Of a stretch of 64,000 nt of DNA, positions 25,964 to 35,170 are shown one piece after another. Every line of letters starts with the position of its first letter. Positions within the stretch are counted from its first letter, which is position 1. The stretch covers positions 1 through 64,000 of the forward strand of contig JAKSLF010000003.1 of the NCBI GenBank assembly GCA_024401355.1, written 5' to 3'. The stretch is from Bacteroidales bacterium. Its GTDB lineage: Bacteria > Bacteroidota > Bacteroidia > Bacteroidales > Marinilabiliaceae. The notes beneath the pieces were generated by a model. The model was not told the DNA's origin. It did not search any database and saw nothing but the letters and a program-made list of their open reading frames with translations. The position numbers and the translations under genes were made by a program.

Positions 25964-26932
25964 ATGAATAAAAACTCATTATTTGTTGCTGTTGTTGCTG
26001 TGGTTGCATCTTCTTGTAATGAAGATAATGCTCTTGTAGATTCTAGATTATGTGATACAAACACTGATGTTGAAAATGTTTGTGGTACTTTACATTTTGC
26101 AAATGCGGATGCTTTTTTTTCAACAAGCGAAAAGATTATGAAGATGAGCTATGAGGAGCGTGAATCATGGGAGGAAAAGATTGGTTTTACATCACTGAAT
26201 ACATTTTTGAGAAGACTGTCTGAACAATATGAATACACAGACACACTTGTCGCTCTTTATCCACAATATTTCGACGTAGAAGATAGTATTACTGTCTGTA
26301 TTGTCCCTGAGTTTTATTCATACTTGGCTGATGAAAAAGGTTTTTTTTACGTTCAAGATGCAATTCACATGGTAGACGGAAGGAAGGTGGCTTTTGGGGA
26401 AAACGGCTCAACAGATTTGATTCGCAAAGTAATGATGGGGGAAGTTATTCCTAATTATGAAGTGCTTAGTTTTAAGAAAAAAAGCATGCTAAAATCAACA
26501 CAAAATGGAGTGCCGATATATAGTTGTGGTGAATATGGTGGTAAAAAGAACAAATATAAAAGTATTTTTACAACAAAGATTTACATTGCAGCTATACATG
26601 AGTCGAACAATACATATTACCAGTATGAGATTGAAACTAAGATTGAAAACCGTCAATACAAACTTGGAAAATACCGTGAACACCATTCAGAGGAAAGCGG
26701 TTGGACTGATATAGCTATTTCATATACAAATTATTTTAACAACCCGATGGTTACGACTTCCGGTTATATATATAGTCGATATGGCTATGACAGAGTTACG
26801 GTTTCATCCACGACAAAGTTAGGTAACCGTTATTTATCAGAATCTAAAGTTCCTGCTTTTCTCCAAATATCAGGCACGGCTTCTAGCAGTGATGTAGGTG
26901 ATTTTCAATTATATTATGACTATAGGAAATAA
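25964..26932 (+). CDS. putative secreted lipoprotein of unknown function
   Basis: The roughly 322-residue product has a lipoprotein signal (VAVVAVVASSC) followed by NEDN. The mature part has a mixed helical N-terminal half and a beta-rich C-terminal half with many Tyr and Ser residues (TTSGYIYSRYGYDRVTVSS). No family is recognised. The frame extends upstream to 25883, but that part would give a Cys/Phe-rich extension and the ATG at 25964 gives the signal peptide. It is the first gene of the repeat-bracketed module, followed by another lipoprotein and the receptor. Confidence 0.62.
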   Translation: MNKNSLFVAVVAVVASSCNEDNALVDSRLCDTNTDVENVCGTLHFANADAFFSTSEKIMKMSYEERESWEEKIGFTSLNTFLRRLSEQYEYTDTLVALYPQYFDVEDSITVCIVPEFYSYLADEKGFFYVQDAIHMVDGRKVAFGENGSTDLIRKVMMGEVIPNYEVLSFKKKSMLKSTQNGVPIYSCGEYGGKKNKYKSIFTTKIYIAAIHESNNTYYQYEIETKIENRQYKLGKYREHHSEESGWTDIAISYTNYFNNPMVTTSGYIYSRYGYDRVTVSSTTKLGNRYLSESKVPAFLQISGTASSSDVGDFQLYYDYRK

Positions 26933-26959
26933 TTTTCATTTACAAAGATATATTTAAAT

Positions 26960-27490
26960 ATGATGAGATTTTTGATTTATTTTAATGTCTTACTTGTTGT
27001 GGCGTTGTCTTTTTCATCTTGTGAGAAAGACGAGGAGGTAATACACTTCGACAAACATATATATGTCAATCAATGTGATTCAGATATAACCCTAAGGGCT
27101 TTGGGGCTTAGTTATGATTCCTCATCTAATTGCTATATTGATTCTACTGATATAAATATCAACAAAGGGGGGATTGCCTCTCAAGTGACAGCTCATGGAA
27201 AGCCTTGGACAATGAACAATGAATTCATTCCGTTTTCATATTCATTTAGGATACTTGCCGGTGATTCAATTGTAAGCTGTGTTACACGAGATTATGACAA
27301 CCGAGTAACAGAGGGTGTTGGTTTGACATATATATTAGTAGAATCAGGTTGGTGTGATAGCGACTTGTATGATTACAGTGTATCAGCAGATACTGCAATT
27401 TATTCGTATACAATCACCAACGAAAAAATTCAAAGTCTATCGAATTATTTTATCAATCACTTTGGAATTCATCCCCAAATAATCCAATAG
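26960..27490 (+). CDS. putative lipoprotein of unknown function
   Basis: The 176-residue product has a lipobox FSSC followed by EKDEE, an acidic export-type signal. The mature part contains repeated Asp/Ser-rich segments and a C-terminal NYFINHFGIHPQ. No family is recognised. It lies 27 bases after the preceding lipoprotein and 17 bases before the receptor start, so a single transcript is likely. Confidence 0.6.
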   Translation: MMRFLIYFNVLLVVALSFSSCEKDEEVIHFDKHIYVNQCDSDITLRALGLSYDSSSNCYIDSTDININKGGIASQVTAHGKPWTMNNEFIPFSYSFRILAGDSIVSCVTRDYDNRVTEGVGLTYILVESGWCDSDLYDYSVSADTAIYSYTITNEKIQSLSNYFINHFGIHPQIIQ

Positions 27491-27507
27491 CATCTTAGAC
27501 ATTCTTG

Positions 27508-29847
27508 ATGAAGCACAGAATTTATGTTTTGTGGGTTTATGTAATTCTGATGTTTGTTGAAATATCAGTATATCCACAAAGCAATTTAATCACGGGGCAT
27601 GTATGTGATGTTTCAAATGGTGAATCTATACCATACGTGTCATGTGTTGACATTACATCAGGTCGTGGAACAACCACCAATTTATATGGTTATTTTTCCT
27701 TACAAGCAGACAAATCGTCACGACTGCAATTTTCATGTGTTGGCTATGAAAGCAAAACAATAGATAGCATATCATTATCTGACACCGTGGTGGTTGTGAC
27801 ACTTAATCCCACGCACACGACATTGGACGAAGTTGTAGTTTCTGCATATATCCCTGAGAGGGAACAAGTGCAGATGGGGAAGAATACCGTTCCTGTGGAA
27901 ATAATAAAAAACATTCCGTCGCTATCAGGAGAAGCTGATTTGATAAAATCGGTATCATATCTACCAGGTATAAATTTAGGGAAGGAAGGATATGCCAACT
28001 TGTATGTAAGAGGTGGAGATAGAGGACAAAATCTGGTTCTTCTAGATGGTATAAAAATATATAATACGAGCCATGTTGGTGGATTCTTGTCACTTTTTAA
28101 TACGGATGTCGTGAAACATGTTGATGTCTATAAAGGTGGTTTTCCTGCTCAATATGGTGGAAGAGCATCGTCAATAATTGATGTTATCACAAAGGATGGA
28201 AACAGAGAACGTTTAGGAGGGAAAGTCAGTTTAGGTTTGATATCATCTAGTCTTTTTGTTGAATCCCCGATAGGGAATAAACTTTCTTTTTATCTAGCTT
28301 GCCGTTCTTCATACTATGCGCTTTTTCAAATCAGATCAAGAAAAAAAATAAACAATGGGCAAGATGGTGAATACACGAACTACACGTTTTATGATATTAA
28401 TTGCAAACTAAATTGGCGAATCACAGAACGAAGCAATTTAGTGCTTAGTATGTTTAATGGGCATGACATGACGAGTTTTGCCAATCTTTATAGAAAAGAA
28501 ACAGGGACTTCCAATGAGTATAAAATGTACAACAAATCACGACTCTCCATAAATAATAAGGGAGTGTCTCTTTCTCATTTGGCTGGTCTTGGAAAGATTT
28601 TTATGAAGAATACAATGTCCTTTTCCAAATATTCTAATTTATACAAAAATGTCATTGATGAGATAGAAAACAAAATAGAACGGCAAGAAGAAAACAAGAC
28701 AAAGTCGTCAATTAACGATATCACCTTTATAAATAGAAATGAGATTAGTATACAGAGACATGAAATAAAAGGAGGTCTTGAGTTGTCGTGTTATATGTTT
28801 GTTCCTGGAATGACGTCTTGGAGTCTGTCGAGTGACGCGTCTCAAGCTAGATGTGATACGCTATATGGATACACAAGAACTAATTATTCAACAGAAATGA
28901 GTGTATATGCCAATGATGAATACGAAATAAATAACAAAGCAAAGGCAAGTGTTGGCTGCCGTGCTACGATCTACAAATGCAAGGGTGCGACATATCGACG
29001 TATAGAACCAAGATTCTCATTTCGTTATATGTTGACAGATAATTTATCTGTTAAAGCTAACTATACAATGATGAATCAGTATAATCATGTAGTTGTAACG
29101 TTGCAAGACGAATTTGAAAAAGAAATATGGCTAGCTTGTACTAAAAATCTCAGACCACAGCATTCCAACCAGACATCCATAGGTTTTTTCTATGGAAATG
29201 ACAAGTTGAAACTAAATGTGTCAGTAGAAAGTTTTTATAAGACTATGAATAATCTAATAGATTACCGTTCAGCACTTAATGATGGTGAAGTGTTGACTAG
29301 TATTGAGGAGTCTGTGATAAGGGACGGACAAGGACGTTGTAGGGGATTGGAATTCATGTTTTCAAAGGATATAAAAAATATAAGTCTTTGTGCATCGTAT
29401 ACGATTTCAAATAATGAAAGACGATTTAGCGAAATTAATGATGCAAAATGGTATCCATTTCTATATGACAAAAAACACGACTTCAATCTTCTTGCTACAT
29501 GTAAAGTGAACAAAAAATGGAGCTTTTCAGGTAATTTTGCGTTGGCATCTGGTGCACCAGTCACGTTGCCAGTCTCTTATGTCAAAAGAGATGGCTATTT
29601 TGGAGGATATTATATTTATGATGGAATCAATAACAAACGGTTGCCTCTATACCACCGACTTGACATTGCTGCTAATTATTGCAGAACAACAAGGAAGGGA
29701 CACCAGTCGGAATGGTCTTTGAACATTTTTAATGTTTATGCTCATCAGAACGCCTCGACAATCTATTATGACTCAAGAACAGGTAAGATTAAGCAAGTCG
29801 CATTGTTTTCTATTGTTCCTTCACTTAGCTATACATACAAATTCTAG
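27508..29847 (+). CDS. TonB-dependent receptor with N-terminal carboxypeptidase-regulatory-like domain
   Basis: The 779-residue outer-membrane protein has a signal peptide, a CarboxypepD_reg-like domain (GHVCDVSNGESIPYVSC, then TTTNLYGYFSL), a plug domain (VKSVSYLPG-type segment with NLYVRGGDRGQNLVLLDGI, then FPAQYGGRASSIIDV) and a 22-strand-type barrel ending in aromatic YTYKF. It is of the smaller FecA-like class rather than SusC type. Together with DUF4249 downstream it may take up a peptide, siderophore or metal chelate, but the substrate is unknown. A TTG three bases upstream (27505) is less likely than the ATG. Confidence 0.9.
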   Translation: MKHRIYVLWVYVILMFVEISVYPQSNLITGHVCDVSNGESIPYVSCVDITSGRGTTTNLYGYFSLQADKSSRLQFSCVGYESKTIDSISLSDTVVVVTLNPTHTTLDEVVVSAYIPEREQVQMGKNTVPVEIIKNIPSLSGEADLIKSVSYLPGINLGKEGYANLYVRGGDRGQNLVLLDGIKIYNTSHVGGFLSLFNTDVVKHVDVYKGGFPAQYGGRASSIIDVITKDGNRERLGGKVSLGLISSSLFVESPIGNKLSFYLACRSSYYALFQIRSRKKINNGQDGEYTNYTFYDINCKLNWRITERSNLVLSMFNGHDMTSFANLYRKETGTSNEYKMYNKSRLSINNKGVSLSHLAGLGKIFMKNTMSFSKYSNLYKNVIDEIENKIERQEENKTKSSINDITFINRNEISIQRHEIKGGLELSCYMFVPGMTSWSLSSDASQARCDTLYGYTRTNYSTEMSVYANDEYEINNKAKASVGCRATIYKCKGATYRRIEPRFSFRYMLTDNLSVKANYTMMNQYNHVVVTLQDEFEKEIWLACTKNLRPQHSNQTSIGFFYGNDKLKLNVSVESFYKTMNNLIDYRSALNDGEVLTSIEESVIRDGQGRCRGLEFMFSKDIKNISLCASYTISNNERRFSEINDAKWYPFLYDKKHDFNLLATCKVNKKWSFSGNFALASGAPVTLPVSYVKRDGYFGGYYIYDGINNKRLPLYHRLDIAANYCRTTRKGHQSEWSLNIFNVYAHQNASTIYYDSRTGKIKQVALFSIVPSLSYTYKF

Positions 29848-29849
29848 AT

Positions 29850-30647
29850 ATGATTAAAAGTATAAAATTTTATTTTGGGGTGCTATCTCTTTTGTTGACA
29901 GCCTGTGAAATAGAAAAATATATTGACTATGAAAAATATTATGATGGTGACAAGATAGCAGTACATGCATACCTATCATCAAGCAGAGGAATGGTAGCTT
30001 CTATCCATAAGACATTGCCTCCTGATAATCCCAACGGCAATGACAAACTTCAAGATGCAAGGCTGTTTCTTCTGTCAGGTGGCCATCGAATAGCCGAGGC
30101 AACAACCGAAAATGGCGAAAAGTATATCATAAAAGCCAATGAACTTTGTTTGAGCAATGATGCCTTATATTCTATTGAAGTAGAATGCTCTGGCTTTGAG
30201 GTGATTTCGTCTGATGCCATGAGACTTCCAGCAGAAGTTAAGATTGACTCTCTTGTCTCTGATGAATTGTTTTGTTACTTGTATATAAACAATCCATCGG
30301 CATCAAATGGATATTCATTGACAAAGCATCGCTTTCGTCACGCAAAAGAACAAGGAAGGTCGAGTCTGTATTATTTAAATCCTCAATATGAAACATTACC
30401 TGCAGGTGTTTATCAATGGAATTTGGCAATCGATGAGTATTATGACAGCATTTGTTATGATTTGTTTCTATATTCTCCTGAATTAATAGAGATGATGGAT
30501 AGCCGACAGGCTTATAATGACAGCTATGACGATGTGTTTGCGGAATATCCTAATTTTATCAAGAGTAACATTCACGGTGGTTATGGGCTATTTGCAACAT
30601 ATTCGGTATCGTCTGCCACTTGGAGGAAATATGAGGTTGGGGAATAG
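29850..30647 (+). CDS. DUF4249 family lipoprotein
   Basis: The 265-residue product has lipobox LLTAC, the KIAVHAYLSS N-terminal beta strand, an internal IHKTLPP and a C-terminal NIHGGYGLFATYSVS block, all typical of DUF4249. These lipoproteins regularly follow TonB-dependent receptors in Bacteroidetes and are thought to form a surface partner. It begins 2 bases after the receptor stop. Its own TAG stop (30645-30647) falls on the first two bases of the right 49-bp repeat, so the gene is complete and ends exactly at the repeat. Confidence 0.82.
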   Translation: MIKSIKFYFGVLSLLLTACEIEKYIDYEKYYDGDKIAVHAYLSSSRGMVASIHKTLPPDNPNGNDKLQDARLFLLSGGHRIAEATTENGEKYIIKANELCLSNDALYSIEVECSGFEVISSDAMRLPAEVKIDSLVSDELFCYLYINNPSASNGYSLTKHRFRHAKEQGRSSLYYLNPQYETLPAGVYQWNLAIDEYYDSICYDLFLYSPELIEMMDSRQAYNDSYDDVFAEYPNFIKSNIHGGYGLFATYSVSSATWRKYEVGE

Positions 30648-30694
30648 AAAACGTGGAATGGTCACGGTCAAAGGTCAAAGTTGAATTTTGGGGG
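30646..30694 (+). repeat. 49-bp perfect direct repeat, right copy
   Basis: It is identical over 49 bases to 25795-25843. It fills the short space between the convergent DUF4249 and thioesterase genes, overlapping the stop codon of the former and ending 3 bases before the stop of the latter. No promoter is expected here, which argues against a simple operator role. Confidence 0.95.
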
Positions 30695-30697
30695 TGG

Positions 30698-31453
30698 TTA
30701 AGATTGCCAGATGGTAAGGCCGATGCAGTGGGTGATTTGGTGGTCTTCTGACATTAGTTTGTGATAGACTTTGATGCCGTTGTCAGTTTTTTCTTCTTTG
30801 ATTAGTGAGAGGATAGTATTGCCTGGCAGTATTTCGCGCATGTAGATGACTTGTGCTTCGGCGAGTCTGTATTTATCGTTGTATGTTTTTGACATGGTGT
30901 TGGCGAGCCATTGGAGATAGGTGGCTTGTGTGACATGACCATTGAAGTCGATATCGGAGTCGGAAGCGATGTAGTGAGTCGCTTCTTTCATGTCTTGAGG
31001 CATTTCTGTGGTCACTAAATCACCGATGGGCATATCTTGGGGAAGTTGCAGTCCGGCATTGAGAGTGACGATAGCGGGAGTTGGTCTGACAGGTCGGCGA
31101 CGGCTGACATCGATCTGCATCCATCGGGACGATGCTTTTGCTATTTGGTTGCCTTGTGAGTTTTTTATTTCGTAGCATCGCAGGGCGAAGAGTCTGTCGA
31201 GCCCGGATGGGAAAGTGTCAATTTCGAGAGTGTCGTTGATGTGTGGCCATTGGTTTATTGTGAGGTGAATGCTATGAAGCATCCATGTGAGTCCGATTTT
31301 GCTCATGGCATCCATGTCGACGCCGAGTATCTTGGTGTGTCCAATGGCGACGTCGGAGAGGAACTGGCTCATGGCGCCCTCTTTGAGCGTGCCGGAGGCG
31401 TTGGTCAGTTCATGAGTGATAACGATTTGCTCGTGATGAATCGGATATTGCAT
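30698..31453 (-). CDS. acyl-ACP thioesterase family protein
   Basis: The 251-residue product has two hot-dog folds of the FatA/FatB type. TWMLHSIHLTINQWPHINDTLEIDTFPSG and ASSRWMQIDVSRRRPVRPTP are the central blocks, and DSDIDFNGHVTQATYLQWL in the second half carries the conserved Asn and His of the catalytic region. Such enzymes release fatty acids from acyl carrier protein. It lies 4 bases from the foldase gene on the same strand, so the two are probably cotranscribed, although no functional link is obvious. Confidence 0.85.
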   Translation of the reverse strand: MQYPIHHEQIVITHELTNASGTLKEGAMSQFLSDVAIGHTKILGVDMDAMSKIGLTWMLHSIHLTINQWPHINDTLEIDTFPSGLDRLFALRCYEIKNSQGNQIAKASSRWMQIDVSRRRPVRPTPAIVTLNAGLQLPQDMPIGDLVTTEMPQDMKEATHYIASDSDIDFNGHVTQATYLQWLANTMSKTYNDKYRLAEAQVIYMREILPGNTILSLIKEEKTDNGIKVYHKLMSEDHQITHCIGLTIWQS

Positions 31454-31457
31454 AGTA

Positions 31458-33311
31458 TTACTTCAGTTTGCCAACGATCTTTGGTTTGTATTTGTCGGTC
31501 AGTTGCTTAATGTATTCAGCTTCGTAGTGTTGCTGGTAGTCAGTAACGAGTTGTGTCTTTACGGAATCGTATGGGAGTGTTTCTCCGTTGGTGTAGGTGC
31601 CGCAGACAACGACATACCTTGATGGTATGTTTGGCCAGAGGTATTCGTCGTATTGGCCGCCTTTAGTCTGCTTGCCGTTAACGACCTTGTCAGCTAGCTT
31701 TGTTGCCTTTGCGACGTTGTTGTGTGCGAGCTTTGAGACCTTGGCGGCGGTCTTTTCGTCCTTGCAGAAGAAGATATTACCATCGAAAGAAGAATCCTGT
31801 GAGTATCTTGATGGATTGTCGTTGTAGAGTTTGACAAGTGCGGTAGTGTCGAGGTTGCTTGTGTTCCAGATAGTTTTCTTGTTCACCTCGAAGACGAGCA
31901 GTCCGTCGTAGTATTCCTGAATAGTATATCTGAAATCGGCATATTTGTTGGTCAGAGCCTGTTTGTCATAGTCGGCAATGATAGAAGTGGCGATGTTGTT
32001 GAAAATGTCATCGGGGTAGGCGTTGGGCTGCCAAAATGAGAGGATATGTTGGTCGTTGATGATGAGTTTTTCGCCCTTGTCGAAAGTGGCGACAGGTGTT
32101 GTGATATTGTTGATCATTTCGAATTTGACGCTGTCGGGTTTAGGGCTCATCATTATACCTATAATATCCTGCTTGACCTTGTCGTTCCATTGGATGTTGT
32201 ATTCCTTGAGTAGCTTGTGTGCATAGCTATTGAAACCAGCGGAAGCGACAGGGTGCCCTTGTCGTTTGACATTGGTGATGATATGGTTGAATTCGTCGTT
32301 GGTGCGTTCGGTTTTCTTTTCGATGTGCTTGACGATATGCCAACCGAATCCGGTCTGGAAGACCTTTGAGAAGTCGCCATTGTTAGTGAGTGCGAACGCC
32401 TGTCGTCCGTATTCGCGGAACTGAGGATTGAGTTGGCCTTCGGATATCCAAGGCATCATTCCACCGTTGGCGGCAGTCTGTGTGTCGTCGGAGTAGAGGC
32501 TAGCCATTAGTGCGAAATCGGCACCTTGTTGGAGTTGGGTATAGACGCTGTCGATAGATGCCTTGAGGCTATCCTTTTGTTGCTGGCTGCAGTTACGAGG
32601 AAAAATCTTCATGATGTGAGCAGTCAGTACCTCACCAGGATATGGTCGGCGGTCGTGGACGATGATGAAGTGGTAGCCGAACTGAGTGCGGAAGACATTG
32701 GAGAGAGAGTCGACAGGGGTGTTGTATGCGGCATCCTCGAACTCCTTAACCATCTGGAAAGCGGTGAAAAAGCCGAGTCGTCCTCCGTTTTGCTTTGCGG
32801 AAGGGTCGTCGGAGACTCTTTGGGCCACAGCGGCGAAGTTGGCGCCATTGATAATTTCCTGTCGAGCTCTAAGAGCCTTGTAGTAAGCATTAAGGGTGTC
32901 GGCAGGAGTGGCATTGCCTGGAAGGCGTATCAGGATGTGGCTGGCATCAATTTCTTCGTTGAGGCGAGCCTTGAGGACATCTTCTGCAGCCTTTTGTGCA
33001 GTTGTGTCGTTCTGGTAGGGCTTGGCGAGTTCTTCGAAATAATATGTGCTTTCGTTCTTGTATTGTCTAGTAGTGTCGATACCCATAGCGTGTGCCTCTT
33101 CTGCCTTGAGCTTATAGTTGATGAAGAGGTCGAGATATTCGCGTTTGGAGATAGGTGTTTGTGCGGCAGAATTGTTTTTGTTGTATATGTAGTTGAACTC
33201 CTCGGCAGAGATAGTCTTGCCGTTGATTTTGAGAAGTGGAGTTTCTTTTATCTGGGCCATTGTGACGATAGAAAAAGTCATCAATGTGAGTGCTGCAAAA
33301 ATCCTATTCAT
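31458..33311 (-). CDS. SurA-like periplasmic peptidyl-prolyl isomerase/foldase
   Basis: The 617-residue exported protein has a signal peptide (FAALTLMTFSIVTMA), an N-terminal chaperone module, and two PpiC rotamase domains (ASHILIRLPGN to YHFIIVHDRRP; AHIMKIFPRN to FGWHIVKHIEKK). The remaining C-terminal part (about residues 330-617) has no catalytic motif that I recognise and may bind clients. It probably assists outer-membrane protein folding in the periplasm. A second, membrane-anchored isomerase (ppiD-like) lies at 57534. Confidence 0.87.
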   Translation of the reverse strand: MNRIFAALTLMTFSIVTMAQIKETPLLKINGKTISAEEFNYIYNKNNSAAQTPISKREYLDLFINYKLKAEEAHAMGIDTTRQYKNESTYYFEELAKPYQNDTTAQKAAEDVLKARLNEEIDASHILIRLPGNATPADTLNAYYKALRARQEIINGANFAAVAQRVSDDPSAKQNGGRLGFFTAFQMVKEFEDAAYNTPVDSLSNVFRTQFGYHFIIVHDRRPYPGEVLTAHIMKIFPRNCSQQQKDSLKASIDSVYTQLQQGADFALMASLYSDDTQTAANGGMMPWISEGQLNPQFREYGRQAFALTNNGDFSKVFQTGFGWHIVKHIEKKTERTNDEFNHIITNVKRQGHPVASAGFNSYAHKLLKEYNIQWNDKVKQDIIGIMMSPKPDSVKFEMINNITTPVATFDKGEKLIINDQHILSFWQPNAYPDDIFNNIATSIIADYDKQALTNKYADFRYTIQEYYDGLLVFEVNKKTIWNTSNLDTTALVKLYNDNPSRYSQDSSFDGNIFFCKDEKTAAKVSKLAHNNVAKATKLADKVVNGKQTKGGQYDEYLWPNIPSRYVVVCGTYTNGETLPYDSVKTQLVTDYQQHYEAEYIKQLTDKYKPKIVGKLK

Positions 33312-33409
33312 AGTCGTTAGTAAATAAAACTCATCAAAATTAACTGATTCTTTCTAATTATGCAATAAAAAAAGGCCCTGACATCACGTCGGCGCCTACC
33401 CAATCGATC

Positions 33410-33465
33410 AAAAATGAAAATCTTATCTATGAAATCACTTATAGTTACGTAACTTCATAGATAAG
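33410..33465 (-). terminator. hairpin/terminator after the POT transporter gene
   Basis: CTTATCTATGAA (33422-33433) and TTCATAGATAAG (33454-33465) form a perfect 12-bp stem with a 20-base loop. Read on the minus strand it is followed by a T-rich run, so it fits a rho-independent terminator of the transporter, though the loop is long. Confidence 0.7.
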
Positions 33466-33513
33466 GTTTCGTGTAAGTCGTTATTTTTCAATTAAAAAAA
33501 GTGAAAAACCATT

Positions 33514-35139
33514 TTACTGAACGCCCTTCATCATCTTCTTGAGGAGAGGACAGAGAGCGAAGAGGATAATGGAAGCTATGCCTGCCATGACAGCGAAGAG
33601 AGTGAAGAACTCGGTGAGGTTAGTAATCTCGAATCCGAGGAAGCTCTTGGGAGTGCCATCGGCGTCAGGGAGCAGAGTGGCCAATTTGCCAGCAAGGATA
33701 TTGGCAGCGGCATTGCTCATGAACCATACACCCATAAGGAGAGACGCGAGGCTAGCAGGTGAGAGCTTGTTGACCATCGAGAGTCCGATAGGTGAGAGGC
33801 TAAGTTCGCCGATAGTATGAATAAAGTAGAGAGCGAAGAGCCAGAACATAGAGACCTTCATGCCAGGCTCGAGACCGCTAGTAGCGAAAGCGATGACGAC
33901 ATAGCCAATAGAGAGGAGTGCGAGTCCGATAGCCTGCTTGGCAGGTGAGAAAGGCTCAGCGTTGTGCTTGTTGAGGAAATCCCAGAGAGCGGCCATGACA
34001 GGTGCGAAAGTGACAACCACGATAGGGTTGATAGACTGGAACCAAGTAGTTGGCATTTCCCAGTCGCCAATAGTTCTGTCGCATTGCTGGTCGGCGAAGA
34101 TAGTAAGAGACGAGCCAGCCTGTTCGAAAGCGCTCCAGAAGAAGATTACGAAAACAGCGATGATGTAGATCACGCCGATGCGGCATTTCTCGACAAAAGT
34201 GAGTCCGCGGTCAGTAATGATAAATACGGGAAGTGCTATTGACAAAGCGTAGATAGCGGCCGAGATATAGTCGTTGAAAGAGTCGACCTGAATAGAGATG
34301 CCGTTGTCGAAATTTAAGATAAAGAGGAAGAAAAGTGCGACAGCTCCGAAGATGCATCCCCAAAGACGGAGAGGAGAGTTAGGCGTAGAAGCCGCAGATT
34401 CTTCGAGATGAGCGGCAGCATTCTTCTCCTTGAGGAGTTGGCTCTGCGAAGGAGCGAGACCAATCTGCAGACCTTCTGGAGTCTTGAGGAAACGGTCCTT
34501 GAAGAGGTGGAACACGACAACAGAGATAACCATTGCTATGCCAGCGCAGAAGAAACCCCACTTGAAATTGCCAGGATTAGACCAGTTGCCATTTCCGAGA
34601 GAGCCGCAGATGAGTGGAGCGATGAACGCTCCGGTGTTGATGCCCATGTAGAAAATGGTGAAAGCGGAATCCTTGCGGTGGTCGGTTGGTTCGTAGAGAT
34701 CGCCTACCATAGTAGAGATATTTGGCTTGAAGAAACCGTTGCCAAAGATGAGAGCGGCGAGTCCGGCGAACATGAGGACAGTCGAAAGAGTATTATCGAC
34801 AGAAGTATCCATCACCAGTTTGCCGTCGACATCGAAAATAGACTGGTTGACAGTACAAGCAGATGCGAACATGAGGAACTGTCCGACAGCCATAGTTATG
34901 CCTCCGAACATGATAGAACGTCGGTTGCCCCAATACTTGTCGGCGATGTATCCACCTAGGAGTGGAGTGAGGTAGACGAGACCTGTGTATGAACCATAGA
35001 TCTGTGAAGCCATTTCGTTGTCGTAGAAAGCAGCGACAAGATAGAGGACGAAGAGCGCCCTCATGCCGTAGTAGCTGAAACGTTCAGCCATTTCGGTGAC
35101 GAACAGGAGGTAGAGTCCTTTAGGATGTTTATTGCTCAT
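33514..35139 (-). CDS. proton-dependent oligopeptide transporter (POT/PTR family)
   Basis: The 541-residue MFS protein has the PTR signature at its start (EMAERFSYYGMRALFVLYLV), the ExxER-type motif EMAERF, GGYIADKYWGNRRSIMFGG, FKPNISTMVGDLYEPTDHRKDSAFTIFYMGINTGAFIAP and a late FIHTIGELSLSPIGLSMV. It has about 14 helices including a bundle linked by the Ala/Glu-rich loop near residue 250. It imports di- and tripeptides with protons across the inner membrane. It is separated from the foldase by a hairpin. Confidence 0.93.
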   Translation of the reverse strand: MSNKHPKGLYLLFVTEMAERFSYYGMRALFVLYLVAAFYDNEMASQIYGSYTGLVYLTPLLGGYIADKYWGNRRSIMFGGITMAVGQFLMFASACTVNQSIFDVDGKLVMDTSVDNTLSTVLMFAGLAALIFGNGFFKPNISTMVGDLYEPTDHRKDSAFTIFYMGINTGAFIAPLICGSLGNGNWSNPGNFKWGFFCAGIAMVISVVVFHLFKDRFLKTPEGLQIGLAPSQSQLLKEKNAAAHLEESAASTPNSPLRLWGCIFGAVALFFLFILNFDNGISIQVDSFNDYISAAIYALSIALPVFIITDRGLTFVEKCRIGVIYIIAVFVIFFWSAFEQAGSSLTIFADQQCDRTIGDWEMPTTWFQSINPIVVVTFAPVMAALWDFLNKHNAEPFSPAKQAIGLALLSIGYVVIAFATSGLEPGMKVSMFWLFALYFIHTIGELSLSPIGLSMVNKLSPASLASLLMGVWFMSNAAANILAGKLATLLPDADGTPKSFLGFEITNLTEFFTLFAVMAGIASIILFALCPLLKKMMKGVQ

Positions 35140-35170
35140 ATCTTATATATATGTATAAGTCTTGTTCGTA

